Origin: Bordetella parapertussis
GTDB lineage: Bacteria > Pseudomonadota > Gammaproteobacteria > Burkholderiales > SG8-41
DNA length: 36,125 bases
Direction of reading: 5' to 3'
Assembly: GCA_945906935.1 (NCBI GenBank)
Contig: CAMDSO010000002.1
Coordinates: 1-36,125, forward strand
This document shows, in pieces, positions 7,849 through 15,085 of this stretch. Position numbers and translations under genes: made by a program. Positions within the stretch are counted from its first letter, which is position 1. Every line of letters begins with the position of its first letter. The notes below the pieces were generated by a model that had not been told where the DNA came from, ran no database searches, and saw only the letters and a list, made by a program, of their open reading frames with translations.

Positions 7849-8241
7849 ATGTACGATTTTCGCTGGCCGGCGCTGATCACACTGGGGATGGTTGCACTGT
7901 TGTTTCTGATGGCGATCAATGTCGGCCGCGCGCGCATGAAATACGGCGTGGCTGCACCCGCCACCAGCGGTAACGCGGATTTCGAGCGGGTTTTTCGCGT
8001 GCAGATGAACACCCTGGAAAACGCCATGCTGTTTCTGCCGTCGCTGTGGGTGTTTGCCGTGTATCTCAGCGCGACCTGGGCGGCGGCGCTCGGGCTGTTG
8101 TGGCTGGCGTCGCGCTTATGGTATTCGGTCGCGTATCAGCAGGCCGCTGAACGCCGCGGCCCCGCCTTTGGCTTGTCGATGTTGTGTGTGCTGGTGCTGG
8201 CCGCGGGTGGTGCCTGGGGCGTGGTCAAGACCCTGGCGTAA
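7849..8241 (+). CDS. MAPEG-family integral membrane protein
   Basis: A 130-residue protein with four hydrophobic segments (about residues 5-22, 58-75, 76-92 and 108-128). Between the first and second it has the MAPEG signature FERVFRVQMNTLENAMLFLP (about residues 45-64), including the conserved ERxxRxxxNxxE pattern. MAPEG proteins are eicosanoid/glutathione-metabolising membrane enzymes in eukaryotes; bacterial members are mostly of unknown role, and some have glutathione transferase or peroxidase activity. I choose ATG 7849 rather than the in-frame ATG at 7804 because the 15 extra residues are polar, and the shorter start gives a normal family N-terminus. It is transcribed away from the ThDP enzyme and alone. 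Confidence 0.9.
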   Translation: MYDFRWPALITLGMVALLFLMAINVGRARMKYGVAAPATSGNADFERVFRVQMNTLENAMLFLPSLWVFAVYLSATWAAALGLLWLASRLWYSVAYQQAAERRGPAFGLSMLCVLVLAAGGAWGVVKTLA

Positions 8242-8406
8242 GCAGCCGGCCGGCGTGATCCGGCCTGACCGCCATGCGTCAGGCATGCGCCGAGCATGTG
8301 TCAAGCATGTGTTTTGCCACTGCGGTCGGCGCGCCGCGCACCCGTTTGCACGGCGTCAAGGGGGCGGCGGCTTGCCACGCCAAGCTAAAAAATATTCGCG
8401 GTCTGA

Positions 8407-10146
8407 TCAGTCCTGCACTTCTTTCAATAACGTCTCCCAGTTCTTCGGCAGCTCGATCTTGCGGCCGACTGGATAACCGAGAAAAGCGTTGTGCGCGAAG
8501 ATATAAGCGTTGTTACGCATCGGGTCGCCGCCCACCGCGATCATGAAGTCTTCCGGTTTCCAGACGATGGGCACCATGCGGTTTGGGTCGTCGGATTCGT
8601 AGAATACTTTCGGAATGCGGCCGTTGACGACGTCGTCTTTCAGATCCCAGACGCCGCGGATATTCCAGTCGCGCAACTGGCGCTCGAACACCCAGGCCGG
8701 CATGCGTGCGTGCTCAAACAAAAACTTTTTCACATCGAGCTTCGACCAGCCGGCTTTTGCAATTGCCTCGGCGATGATCGGGCTTAACACCGCGAGCGGA
8801 CGCAGCGTACCGTGGCCGTGGCTGGTGGTGAAGGTGATTTGCCAGTTGTTGAAACGCAGTAGCGAGTCGGCAATGTAGGGCAGCAGTTGTTCCGGCGTGC
8901 TGCCCGACACCGACGAGAGCGAGCCGCCGCCGGTGAAGCGTGAAATCGTGACCGTGTTGTCGCCGGCCTTGTAGCCCATTTCCTCGCCGGTGGTTTCCCA
9001 GCCGATCTCTTTCAACACATCGTCGTTTTCAGCGAGCACCACGCGCCAGGTGTTGCCGAAGGTGGCCTTGTCGGTCTTGTGCAGCAGGAAGCCGGCCACG
9101 TTACGTAGATACAAACGGAAGAAGCGGCCGATCGAGGTGTTCGGCTGGAAGCCGTCGCGCAGCGCACCCTGGGTGTAATTGAAATCGAGTTGCTTAATGA
9201 GCGGGCCGTTGAGGATGATCAGTGTGTCGCCGCCGGGCGTGTTGCCGCTATGCTCGACAGCGTATTTCGGGTCGGCCATCGCCTCGATGGTGGCGACGAG
9301 GATCGGCATGTATTCGGGACGGCAACCGGCCATCACACCGTTCACCGCCACACTCCAGACGGTGGCGGCGCGGCGATCAGGCAGCAGGACGCCGAGGACT
9401 TCATCGGGGCTGCGTTCGGTGAAGCGCAGAAATTCTTCGATCGCTTCTTTGGTTGGCGGCACGATCGGCAGGCCGTCGGAGTATTCGTGTTTGACGAAAT
9501 ATTTGTTCACTGCGTTGAAGCCGCCGCGCACGACGATGTCGCGCGCGCCCGGTTCGCTGCTGGTGCCTTTTGCGGCCGGCATTACGGTCAGGTTCTGGAT
9601 CACCTGTTCGGCGGCAACACCAATGACGTCACGCCGCAGCTCTTCCTTGCTCTTGGTGCCGATATGGCCGGGCACCATGGCCAGCGTGATGTTGGGCATG
9701 CCCAGACCGATCGAGGTCGCGGCGGCCTGCTTCATAAAGCCTTCGCACGTCAGTGAAGAGGTCGGGTAGCCGGCCGCTTCACACGCTGCACTGGCCCGCA
9801 ACACGGCGGGCGTGCAGGAGCCTCAACAGGCCATGCCGGAGATGACGGCGTCGACCCCCAGCTCTTTGAAACGTTGCGGCAGCGCGGCGAGCGCTTCTTT
9901 TTCATCGTCGGCATGGGTGCTGCCGAATTCGCGCCAGCTGACGAATTTGATCCCCGGATAACGGCGCTTCAAATCCTCTTCGAGCAGCGCAAAGACTTCG
10001 TCACCCTTGAACAGATAGTCCCAGAGTTGGGCGACGGTTTTGCCTTCGAGCGTGTCGAGGCGCGGCGCCAGCGCGCGGGTTTTTTGCTGGCGCGCGCCGC
10101 GCGGCCAGTAGGCTTCGTAGTAACCGTCGTGGTTGGCTTGTGCCAT
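8407..10146 (-). CDS. UGSC-family selenoprotein with in-frame UGA (Sec108)
   Basis: Read through the UGA at 9825-9823, this is one 579-residue protein. Residues about 24-190 form the UGSC domain: RLDTLEGKTVAQLWD, then DAVISGMAC-U-GSCTPAV with Cys107, Sec108 and Cys111, then AAGYPTSSLTCEGF. A second, longer domain begins near DGLPIVPPT (residues 224-232) and runs to the end. Both sides of the UGA are in the same frame. The codon falls exactly on the U of the family motif, and a SECIS-type hairpin follows. ATG 10146 has GGAGG upstream and lies 13 bp after a Bug gene. Normal termination also uses UGA, at 8409-8407. UGSC proteins resemble the Sec-containing parts of glycine/proline reductases, so redox chemistry is likely. 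The substrate is unknown, and Sec machinery must lie elsewhere in the genome. Confidence 0.9.
9786..9817 (-). promoter_or_regulatory. bacterial SECIS hairpin for Sec108
   Basis: Downstream of the UGA the mRNA reads GGCUC, then CUGCAC, GCCCGC, loop CGUGUU, GCGGGC, a CA bulge and GUGCAG. This gives two perfect 6-bp helices stacked into a 12-bp stem with one 2-nt bulge. The apical loop carries GU and begins 18 nt after the UGA, close to the spacing in the E. coli fdhF SECIS. Such a hairpin is what SelB recognises to insert selenocysteine. The stem lies inside coding sequence whose residues (SCTPAVLRASAA) are also constrained, so covariation is needed to prove selection on the RNA. Confidence 0.8.
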
Positions 10147-10159
10147 GGTGGCCTCCGTT

Positions 10160-11164
10160 TTATTGTTTGAGCATGCCGAGTTCACCCAGCACGTCTTTAA
10201 GTATGGTGTGTTGCGACTTGAGGTATTTGCCGAGCTCGGCGCCGTTCATGTAATCCTCGTCCCACTGGTTTTTCTCCAGCGCGTCTTTCCACGCCGGCGT
10301 TTTGATCAAACGCTGAAACACGCCGTCCCAGTATCTGACCTGGTCGGCCGAGAGGCCTTTGGGGCCGATCACGCTGCGCGGCACGTCGAACACCACATCG
10401 ACGCCCTGTTCCTTCAGCGTCGCCACGGTGGCCAGCGGGCCGTGGAGACGATGCGGCGAGGCGATACCGGCGATACGGATCTTTTTTGTTTCGAGCAGTT
10501 GTAGAAAGGCGCCCGGCGTGGCGGAGGCGACATCAACGTGGCCGCCCATCAGCGCGGTCATCGCGTCGGCCGAAGAGCCGAACACCACGATTTTGAGCTT
10601 ACGGCTGTCGGCGCCGACGCTGCGCGCAATGAGGGCGGCGGCGATGTGATAGGCGTTGCCGCGCGCGGCGGCCAGCGCAATGCTGACCGTGCCCGGATCG
10701 GCCTTGATGCGTGCGGCCAGATCGCGACCACTGGCAATCGGCGAATCGGCGCGCACCATGAAGGCGATCGGCTCGGTGATCAGGTTCGCAAGCGGTGTGA
10801 AGGCGAAATAATCGGCGTTGATCTGGCCGGTCAGCAGCGCCGAGAGCGGCGTCGAGGTCTGGATCATCAAACGCTGGCCATCGCCATTGAATTGCGCGAG
10901 GTAATTCAAGGCGACGCCGTAACTGCCGCCGGCTTTATTGATCACCGACATCGGCGTATCGATCAGTTTCGCCGTCTGCATAATCATTTGCAGCGTGCGC
11001 GCCGTGTTATCGACGCCGCTGCCGGGGCCGGTGGGCACCACCCACTCGACGTTGCGTTCGGGTTTCCATTCGGCAGCGGCCGCGCTGGCGGTCGCACAGA
11101 TGGTGGTTAAGACGATGACGCAGGCGCGCGCCAGCCGGCGCCGTGTGGTGTGGATGTAAGGCAA
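10160..11164 (-). CDS. divergent Bug/TctC-family solute-binding protein, operon partner of the selenoprotein
   Basis: A 334-residue exported protein: basic start, hydrophobic core (CVIVLTTICATASA) and AAAAEW cleavage zone. It keeps the Bug fold cues (VEWVVPTGPGSGVDNTAR, VINKAGGSYGVALNY, a C-terminal LLETKKIRIAGIASPHR region) but departs from the usual RPIR...GGxxD and DNRxGAxG motifs, so its ligand differs from the other Bug proteins here. The start is TTG 11164, supported by GGAG six bases upstream. The stop is 13 bp before the selenoprotein ATG, so the two are almost certainly cotranscribed. The pairing suggests that this protein captures the compound, or a relative of the compound, the selenoenzyme handles. 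Confidence 0.88.
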   Translation of the reverse strand: MPYIHTTRRRLARACVIVLTTICATASAAAAEWKPERNVEWVVPTGPGSGVDNTARTLQMIMQTAKLIDTPMSVINKAGGSYGVALNYLAQFNGDGQRLMIQTSTPLSALLTGQINADYFAFTPLANLITEPIAFMVRADSPIASGRDLAARIKADPGTVSIALAAARGNAYHIAAALIARSVGADSRKLKIVVFGSSADAMTALMGGHVDVASATPGAFLQLLETKKIRIAGIASPHRLHGPLATVATLKEQGVDVVFDVPRSVIGPKGLSADQVRYWDGVFQRLIKTPAWKDALEKNQWDEDYMNGAELGKYLKSQHTILKDVLGELGMLKQ

Positions 11165-11211
11165 GGTCTTCTCCAGAAACGATTTGCCGCAGCGGGGTGC
11201 GCGGCCCGTCG

Positions 11212-11217
11212 ATTATA
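11212..11217 (-). promoter_or_regulatory. possible -10 box for the Bug-selenoprotein operon
   Basis: A perfect TATAAT on the minus strand lies 47 bp before the TTG start at 11164, inside the 126-bp gap between divergent Bug genes. At 16-17 bp spacing the -35 region (GCCGAG or CCGAGC) is a poor match, so activation by a regulator would be expected if this promoter is real. Confidence 0.35.
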
Positions 11218-11290
11218 CGATTGCGCGCGCTACGCTCGGCGTCGGCGTTTTCCGTTATATTGGCAGCCGGTCAACCGGAGGGAGCCAGAC

Positions 11291-12253
11291 ATGAAACTCA
11301 TCCAAGGTGCGGCAGCAGGTTTGTTGTTATCACTGGCGTGCGTGGCGGTGGCGCAGGACAGTTATCCTAATCGTCCGGTGCGTCTGGTGACGCCGGCGGC
11401 ACCCGGCGGCACCACCGACATACTGGCGCGTTTGGTCGGTGCGCGGCTGACCGAAGCCCTTAAGCAGCAGGTGATCGTCGATAACCGCGCCAGCGCATCG
11501 GGTGTGGTCGCTGCCGAAATCGTCGCCAATTCACCGCCCGACGGCTACACGCTGTTTCTGCCCTATCACCAGCACACCGTGAACGCGGCGATGAATCCGA
11601 AGCTGCCCTATCACGCGGTCGACAGTTTTACCCCGATCACGCAATTGACTGCCGCCGGCTTGTTGCTGGTGGTCAATCCAGCAACGCCGGCGAAGACGCT
11701 GAAGGAATTTGTAGAGTGGACAAAAAACTATAAAGGTCCGCTGAATTTTGGTTCGGCCGGCCTCGGTAGCGGCGGCCATCTGGCCGGCGAGTTGTATAAC
11801 GTCACGGTGCGCATCAAGGCGCAGCACATTCCGTATAAAGGCTCGGGGCCGGCGCTGATTGATCTCGTCGCCGGCCAGTATCACTACAACTTTGCCGGTA
11901 TCCAGGCCGCGCAGACGCTGGTCCGCGGCGGCAAGTTGCGCGGGCTGGCGGTGACCAATCCGAAACGCATTGCCGCGATTCCCGAACTGCCGGCGATGGC
12001 CGAGGTCTTGCCGGGGTTCGAACTGGTCGGTTGGTACGGCTTCGCCGCTCCGGCAAAACTGCCCAAGCCCATTCTTGCGCGGCTGCACGCCGAGGTCGTG
12101 AAGATTATGCAGGCGCCGGACATCCGCGATCGCATAGCGGCCGACGGTTCCGAGGTGGTGGTCAACAGCCCCGAGGAATTCCGCAAATACATGCATGCCG
12201 ATCTGGTGAAGTGGGCGAAGCTGGTACGCGACAGCGGCGCCAAACTGGAATGA
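11291..12253 (+). CDS. Bug/TctC-family periplasmic solute-binding protein
   Basis: A 320-residue Bug protein. I start it at ATG 11291, which follows a strong GGAGGGAG site; upstream in-frame codons to 11150 give an implausible Arg-rich leader. The signal peptide is about residues 1-21 (LLLSLACVAVAQ). It is followed by YPNRPVRLVTPAAPGG, VDNRASASGV, PPDGYTLF, NFGSAGLGSGGH and IPYKGSGPA. It is about two-thirds identical by eye to the next gene, so the two are a recent tandem duplication. Three Bug genes run head-to-tail here without permease genes, so they probably supply shared TctAB components encoded elsewhere. Confidence 0.94.
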   Translation: MKLIQGAAAGLLLSLACVAVAQDSYPNRPVRLVTPAAPGGTTDILARLVGARLTEALKQQVIVDNRASASGVVAAEIVANSPPDGYTLFLPYHQHTVNAAMNPKLPYHAVDSFTPITQLTAAGLLLVVNPATPAKTLKEFVEWTKNYKGPLNFGSAGLGSGGHLAGELYNVTVRIKAQHIPYKGSGPALIDLVAGQYHYNFAGIQAAQTLVRGGKLRGLAVTNPKRIAAIPELPAMAEVLPGFELVGWYGFAAPAKLPKPILARLHAEVVKIMQAPDIRDRIAADGSEVVVNSPEEFRKYMHADLVKWAKLVRDSGAKLE

Positions 12254-12284
12254 GGGTTTAGCCGTGAACTGTGAGGAGAGAGCT

Positions 12285-13235
12285 GTGAGGTGTTTTGCCC
12301 GGGCAGTGATTATTTTTACGGTGGTTTTGGCGCCGGTTCTTGCGCATGCGCAGTCCAATTATCCGAACCGGCCGATCCGTTTGATCACACCGGCCGCGCC
12401 AGGCGGCACTACCGATATTCTGGCGCGTCTGTTTGGTGCGCGCATGTCGGAGACCTTCAAACAGCAGGTCGTCGTCGATAACCGTGCCAGCGCCTCGGGC
12501 GTGAATGCCGCGGAAATTGTCGCCCGCGCACCCGCCGACGGCTATACCTTGTTTCTGTCGTATGTTCAGCACACGGTGAATGCCGCCTTGAATCCGAACC
12601 TGCCCTACAAGGTGGTCGATGATTTCACGCCGGTGTCGCAACTGACCGCCGGCGGCATGATGCTGCTGGTGCCGGTGTCCTCGCCGGTGAAAAACCTCAA
12701 AGAGTTTATCGAGTGGTCGAAGAGCTACAAGGGCGCGCTCAACTACGGTTCGGCCGGCCTCGGCAGCGGCGGTCATCTCGCCGGCGAACTCTACAACCAG
12801 ATGGCCGGCATCAAGGCGCAACATATTCCCTATAAGGGTGCGGGGCCGGCGATGATCGATCTGGTCGGCGGACAATATCAATTCGGTTTTGCCGGCATGC
12901 AGGGGTCGCAGGTGTTGGTGCGTGCAGGCAAGCTGCGTGCGCTGGCGGTGACCACGCCCAAACGCGTCGGTGTGTTGTCCGATCTGCCGACGATGGCCGA
13001 GGTGTTGCCGGGTTTTGATGTGATGGGCTGGTATGGCGTGCTGGGGCCGGCGCGTTTGCCGAAAGACATTGTGGCGAAGCTACATGACGAGCTGGTGCGC
13101 ATACTCGCCCTGCCTGATGTACGCGAGCGTATTCTGGCCGATGGCTCGGAGCCGGTCGGCAGCACGCCTGAGGTCTTCCGCAAATATTTGCTCGCTGATG
13201 CGGCGAAATGGGCGAAGCTGATCAAGCCGGAATGA
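12285..13235 (+). CDS. Bug/TctC-family solute-binding protein, tandem paralogue
   Basis: A 316-residue Bug protein closely similar to the preceding gene over its whole length (shared ASASGV, GSAGLGSGGHLAGELYN and AEVLPGF blocks). The frame is open from GTG 12264, but I prefer GTG 12285. It has GAGGAGAG five bases upstream and gives a clean signal peptide (FARAVIIFTVVLAPVLAHAQ). The ribosome site lies in a GTGAGGAG-type stretch resembling intergenic repeats elsewhere in the window. Differences from its paralogue fall partly in ligand-facing loops (PYHQHTV versus SYVQHTV), hinting at related but not identical ligands. It lacks the final AKLE residues of the family, ending LIKPE. Confidence 0.92.
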   Translation: MRCFARAVIIFTVVLAPVLAHAQSNYPNRPIRLITPAAPGGTTDILARLFGARMSETFKQQVVVDNRASASGVNAAEIVARAPADGYTLFLSYVQHTVNAALNPNLPYKVVDDFTPVSQLTAGGMMLLVPVSSPVKNLKEFIEWSKSYKGALNYGSAGLGSGGHLAGELYNQMAGIKAQHIPYKGAGPAMIDLVGGQYQFGFAGMQGSQVLVRAGKLRALAVTTPKRVGVLSDLPTMAEVLPGFDVMGWYGVLGPARLPKDIVAKLHDELVRILALPDVRERILADGSEPVGSTPEVFRKYLLADAAKWAKLIKPE

Positions 13236-13347
13236 CCGGCGGGCTTGCCGCAGGTCATGCAAGCGCCTCTTGTCATGCGCGATCCGTCGAGAGTGCCGAC
13301 GGCAACGATGAGTCTGTACGCATAACAGAACATTCAGGAGGGGTGTC

Positions 13348-14310
13348 ATGCATAAAAACATATTTGTCGCGATGGTTTTGGGGGCGTGCGCAGCACTGCC
13401 GGCACAGGCGCAAACCTGGCCCGCCAAGGCGGTGCGTGTGGTCGTGCCGTTTCCACCGGGTGGTGCCGCCGACACCTTGATCCGTCCGCTGACGGTGAAG
13501 CTTGCCGACGCACTTGGTCAGCAGTTTGTCGCCGATGCGCGTCCCGGCGCCAACGGCAATATCGCCGCCGAGATCGTCGCCCGTGCCGCTGCCGACGGCT
13601 ATACGCTGATGTTCGGCAACAGTTCGCTGCCGATCAGCGTTTCCTTGTATGACAAGTTGAGTTTCGATGTGTTGAAGGATTTCACGCCGGTCAGTCTGGT
13701 GGCGATGACGCCCAGCGTGCTGGTGGTGCATCCCTCGCTGCCGGTGCGCAGCATCAAGGATCTCGTCGCACTGGCGAAGAAACAGCCCAACAAGCTTAAT
13801 TTTGCTTCGGGAGGTGTCGGCAACACCATGCATCTGGCCGCCGCACTCCTCGACAGCATGGCCGGCATACAAATGACGCATGTGCCGTACAAGGGCGCGG
13901 GTCCGGCCATTGTTGATGTGATCGCCGGGCAGTGCGACATGGTGTTCGTCAACATCGCGCCGGTGCTCGGTCACATCCGCGCCGGCAAGGCGGTGCCGAT
14001 CGCGGTGACCAGTAAAACGCGTTCGACGGTGTTGCCGGAGGTGCCAACGGTGGCCGAGTCGGGCATGCCCGGCTATGAATCAACGACGTGGTATGGCTTC
14101 CTCGGCCCGGCCAGCTTGCCGCGCGAGGTGGTGACGAAGCTCAATGCAGCCATTGTCAGTGCGGTCGCCGGCAAGGATCTGCGCGAGCGCTACATTGCGC
14201 TGGGTGCCGAACCCGAGACTTCGACCCCTGAGGCGTTTGCGACGTTGATCCGTAATGACATCCCGGCGTGGGCGAAGGTCGTCAAGGCGGCGGGAGCGAA
14301 GGCGGAGTAA
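13348..14310 (+). CDS. Bug/TctC-family periplasmic solute-binding protein
   Basis: A 320-residue Bug protein with ATG 13348 and an excellent AGGAGG six bases upstream. The signal peptide is residues 1-21 (FVAMVLGACAALPAQAQ). Then come VRVVVPFPPGGAADTL, the DARPGANGNIAAE ligand loop, AADGYTLMFGN, and MTHVPYKGAGPA. It is more distant from the two genes before it than they are from each other, so this is an older family member, not part of the recent duplication. A 112-bp gap separates it from the upstream gene. Ligand unknown; carboxylates are usual for the family. Confidence 0.94.
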   Translation: MHKNIFVAMVLGACAALPAQAQTWPAKAVRVVVPFPPGGAADTLIRPLTVKLADALGQQFVADARPGANGNIAAEIVARAAADGYTLMFGNSSLPISVSLYDKLSFDVLKDFTPVSLVAMTPSVLVVHPSLPVRSIKDLVALAKKQPNKLNFASGGVGNTMHLAAALLDSMAGIQMTHVPYKGAGPAIVDVIAGQCDMVFVNIAPVLGHIRAGKAVPIAVTSKTRSTVLPEVPTVAESGMPGYESTTWYGFLGPASLPREVVTKLNAAIVSAVAGKDLRERYIALGAEPETSTPEAFATLIRNDIPAWAKVVKAAGAKAE

Positions 14311-14355
14311 AGCAGTGCGGGGCGACTACTATCAAAATCAAGCGACGGTTTCTAC

Positions 14356-14380
14356 CGGCGGCGGATGGTGGGCGCCGCCG
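14356..14380. terminator. 8-bp GC hairpin between convergent genes
   Basis: CGGCGGCG (14356-14363), a 9-bp loop and CGCCGCCG (14373-14380) lie between the end of the Bug gene and the end of the antitoxin gene. The position suits a shared, bidirectional stop signal, but no T-run follows on either strand, so a true intrinsic terminator is doubtful. Confidence 0.4.
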
Positions 14381-14385
14381 TCGGG

Positions 14386-14733
14386 TCAGGCAGCTTCCAG
14401 TAGAAACTCTACTTTGACTGCGTCGTAAGGAAAGACCACACCACCCTGTTCGTTACGCTCCAATACGCCCGCGTTGAGCAATGCGGTGAGATCCGCGTGA
14501 ACCGCCTTGACATCCCTGCCAACCCGGCGCGCGGCTTCGCGGATCGACACCGGTCCGATACCGCATAGAACCTTCAGCAGTTCCCAGCGCTTTGCGGTTA
14601 ATACCTGCCATAGCAACTCAGGCGAGGAAAAACCGATACGGGTTGTTTTTTCCGCCTTGCCGGTTTTCCATGCGTTGACAAAGGCCGCCATGGCCTGATC
14701 GGGCCGGCGCACTTCAAGTATTACGGTTTTCAC
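14386..14733 (-). CDS. HVO_A0114-family winged-helix antitoxin (TumA-like)
   Basis: A 115-residue protein. Residues about 40-110 form a winged helix-turn-helix: a helix around LTAKRWELLKVLCGIGPVSIREAAR, the recognition segment RDVKAVHADLTALLNAGV, and a wing (ERNEQGGVVFPYDAVKVEF). This pattern is typical of HVO_A0114-type regulators found beside TumE toxins. I choose GTG 14733, which has GAGGTGG upstream and overlaps the toxin gene by 20 bp; the longer ATG start at 14766 lies deep in the toxin gene. It probably neutralises the upstream toxin and binds the nested palindrome in front of the operon. Confidence 0.85.
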   Translation of the reverse strand: MKTVILEVRRPDQAMAAFVNAWKTGKAEKTTRIGFSSPELLWQVLTAKRWELLKVLCGIGPVSIREAARRVGRDVKAVHADLTALLNAGVLERNEQGGVVFPYDAVKVEFLLEAA

Positions 14734-15010
14734 GATTCCACCTCGCAATAGCGTTTTCAAAATCATTCATCAAGCGGTCGGGGGTTGTGAACTTGTAGCG
14801 GCTCTCATGGCCAGCGTAATGCCGGTGATCGCCCTTGCCTGCTTCGTTGTCATAGCGTGTTACGCAGATTCCTTCTGCTACATACGCCAGCCGGTATTTG
14901 TAAGCGTGCAACGAGCCGCGGACAGCATTTGGCAGCCGCCATAGCACCAGTTCCGCGAAGGCAGTGGTCGAGTAGACGACCCGCGTATGCAGTAGTTCAA
15001 CGGCTTTCAT
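14714..15010 (-). CDS. TumE-family (DUF6516-like) toxin
   Basis: A 98-residue protein with the family pattern ELVLWRLPNAVRGSLHAYKYRLAYV, then CVTRYDNEAGKGDHRHYAG, and a C-terminal DRLMNDFENAIARW helix. The RYDNEAGKGDHRH block is the most conserved and holds the likely active-site residues. TumE proteins are paired with HVO_A0114-type DNA-binding antitoxins, which is the gene that follows here with a 20-bp overlap. I take ATG 15010 as the start: the frame extends to TTG 15046, but that codon lies inside the operator. There is no ribosome binding site before the ATG, which fits a leaderless message. Toxin activity has not been shown here. Confidence 0.85.
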   Translation of the reverse strand: MKAVELLHTRVVYSTTAFAELVLWRLPNAVRGSLHAYKYRLAYVAEGICVTRYDNEAGKGDHRHYAGHESRYKFTTPDRLMNDFENAIARWNRENRNT

Positions 15011-15059
15011 GTTGGATATTTTGACAACATGCGAAATTGTTGTCAATTAGTCCAACATG
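15008..15059. promoter_or_regulatory. nested palindromic operator/promoter of the toxin-antitoxin operon
   Basis: Two perfect inverted repeats are nested: an outer pair CATGTTGGA (15008-15016) / TCCAACATG (15051-15059), and an inner pair TTGACAACA (15021-15029) / TGTTGTCAA (15038-15046) with an 8-bp centre. On the minus strand the inner arm supplies a perfect -35 TTGACA (15046-15041), and 17 bp later CAAAAT (15023-15018) can act as -10. The toxin ATG is then only 7 bp beyond the -10, so transcripts would be leaderless. A repressor bound here would block the promoter, the expected autoregulation of such operons. Confidence 0.75.
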
Positions 15060-15085
15060 AATCGCGCGCAGCGCTACGCATTAAC

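Noticed and set aside
8366-8392. Terminator between the convergent MAPEG and selenoprotein genes (GCTTG/CAAGC hairpin)
   Set aside because: The A/T-run lies on the wrong side of the small stem for both transcripts, and the stem is only 5 bp.
8407-9804. A separate 465-residue gene starting at GTG 9804
   Set aside because: The start lies inside the UGSC motif region and inside the SECIS stem, has no ribosome site, and cuts a conserved domain in two. Reading through UGA as Sec explains everything better.
9823-9825. Simple nonsense mutation (pseudogene) instead of selenocysteine
   Set aside because: The UGA falls on the known Sec position of the family and is followed by a well-placed hairpin, and the downstream frame is undamaged. 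Not fully excluded until Sec machinery is found in the genome.
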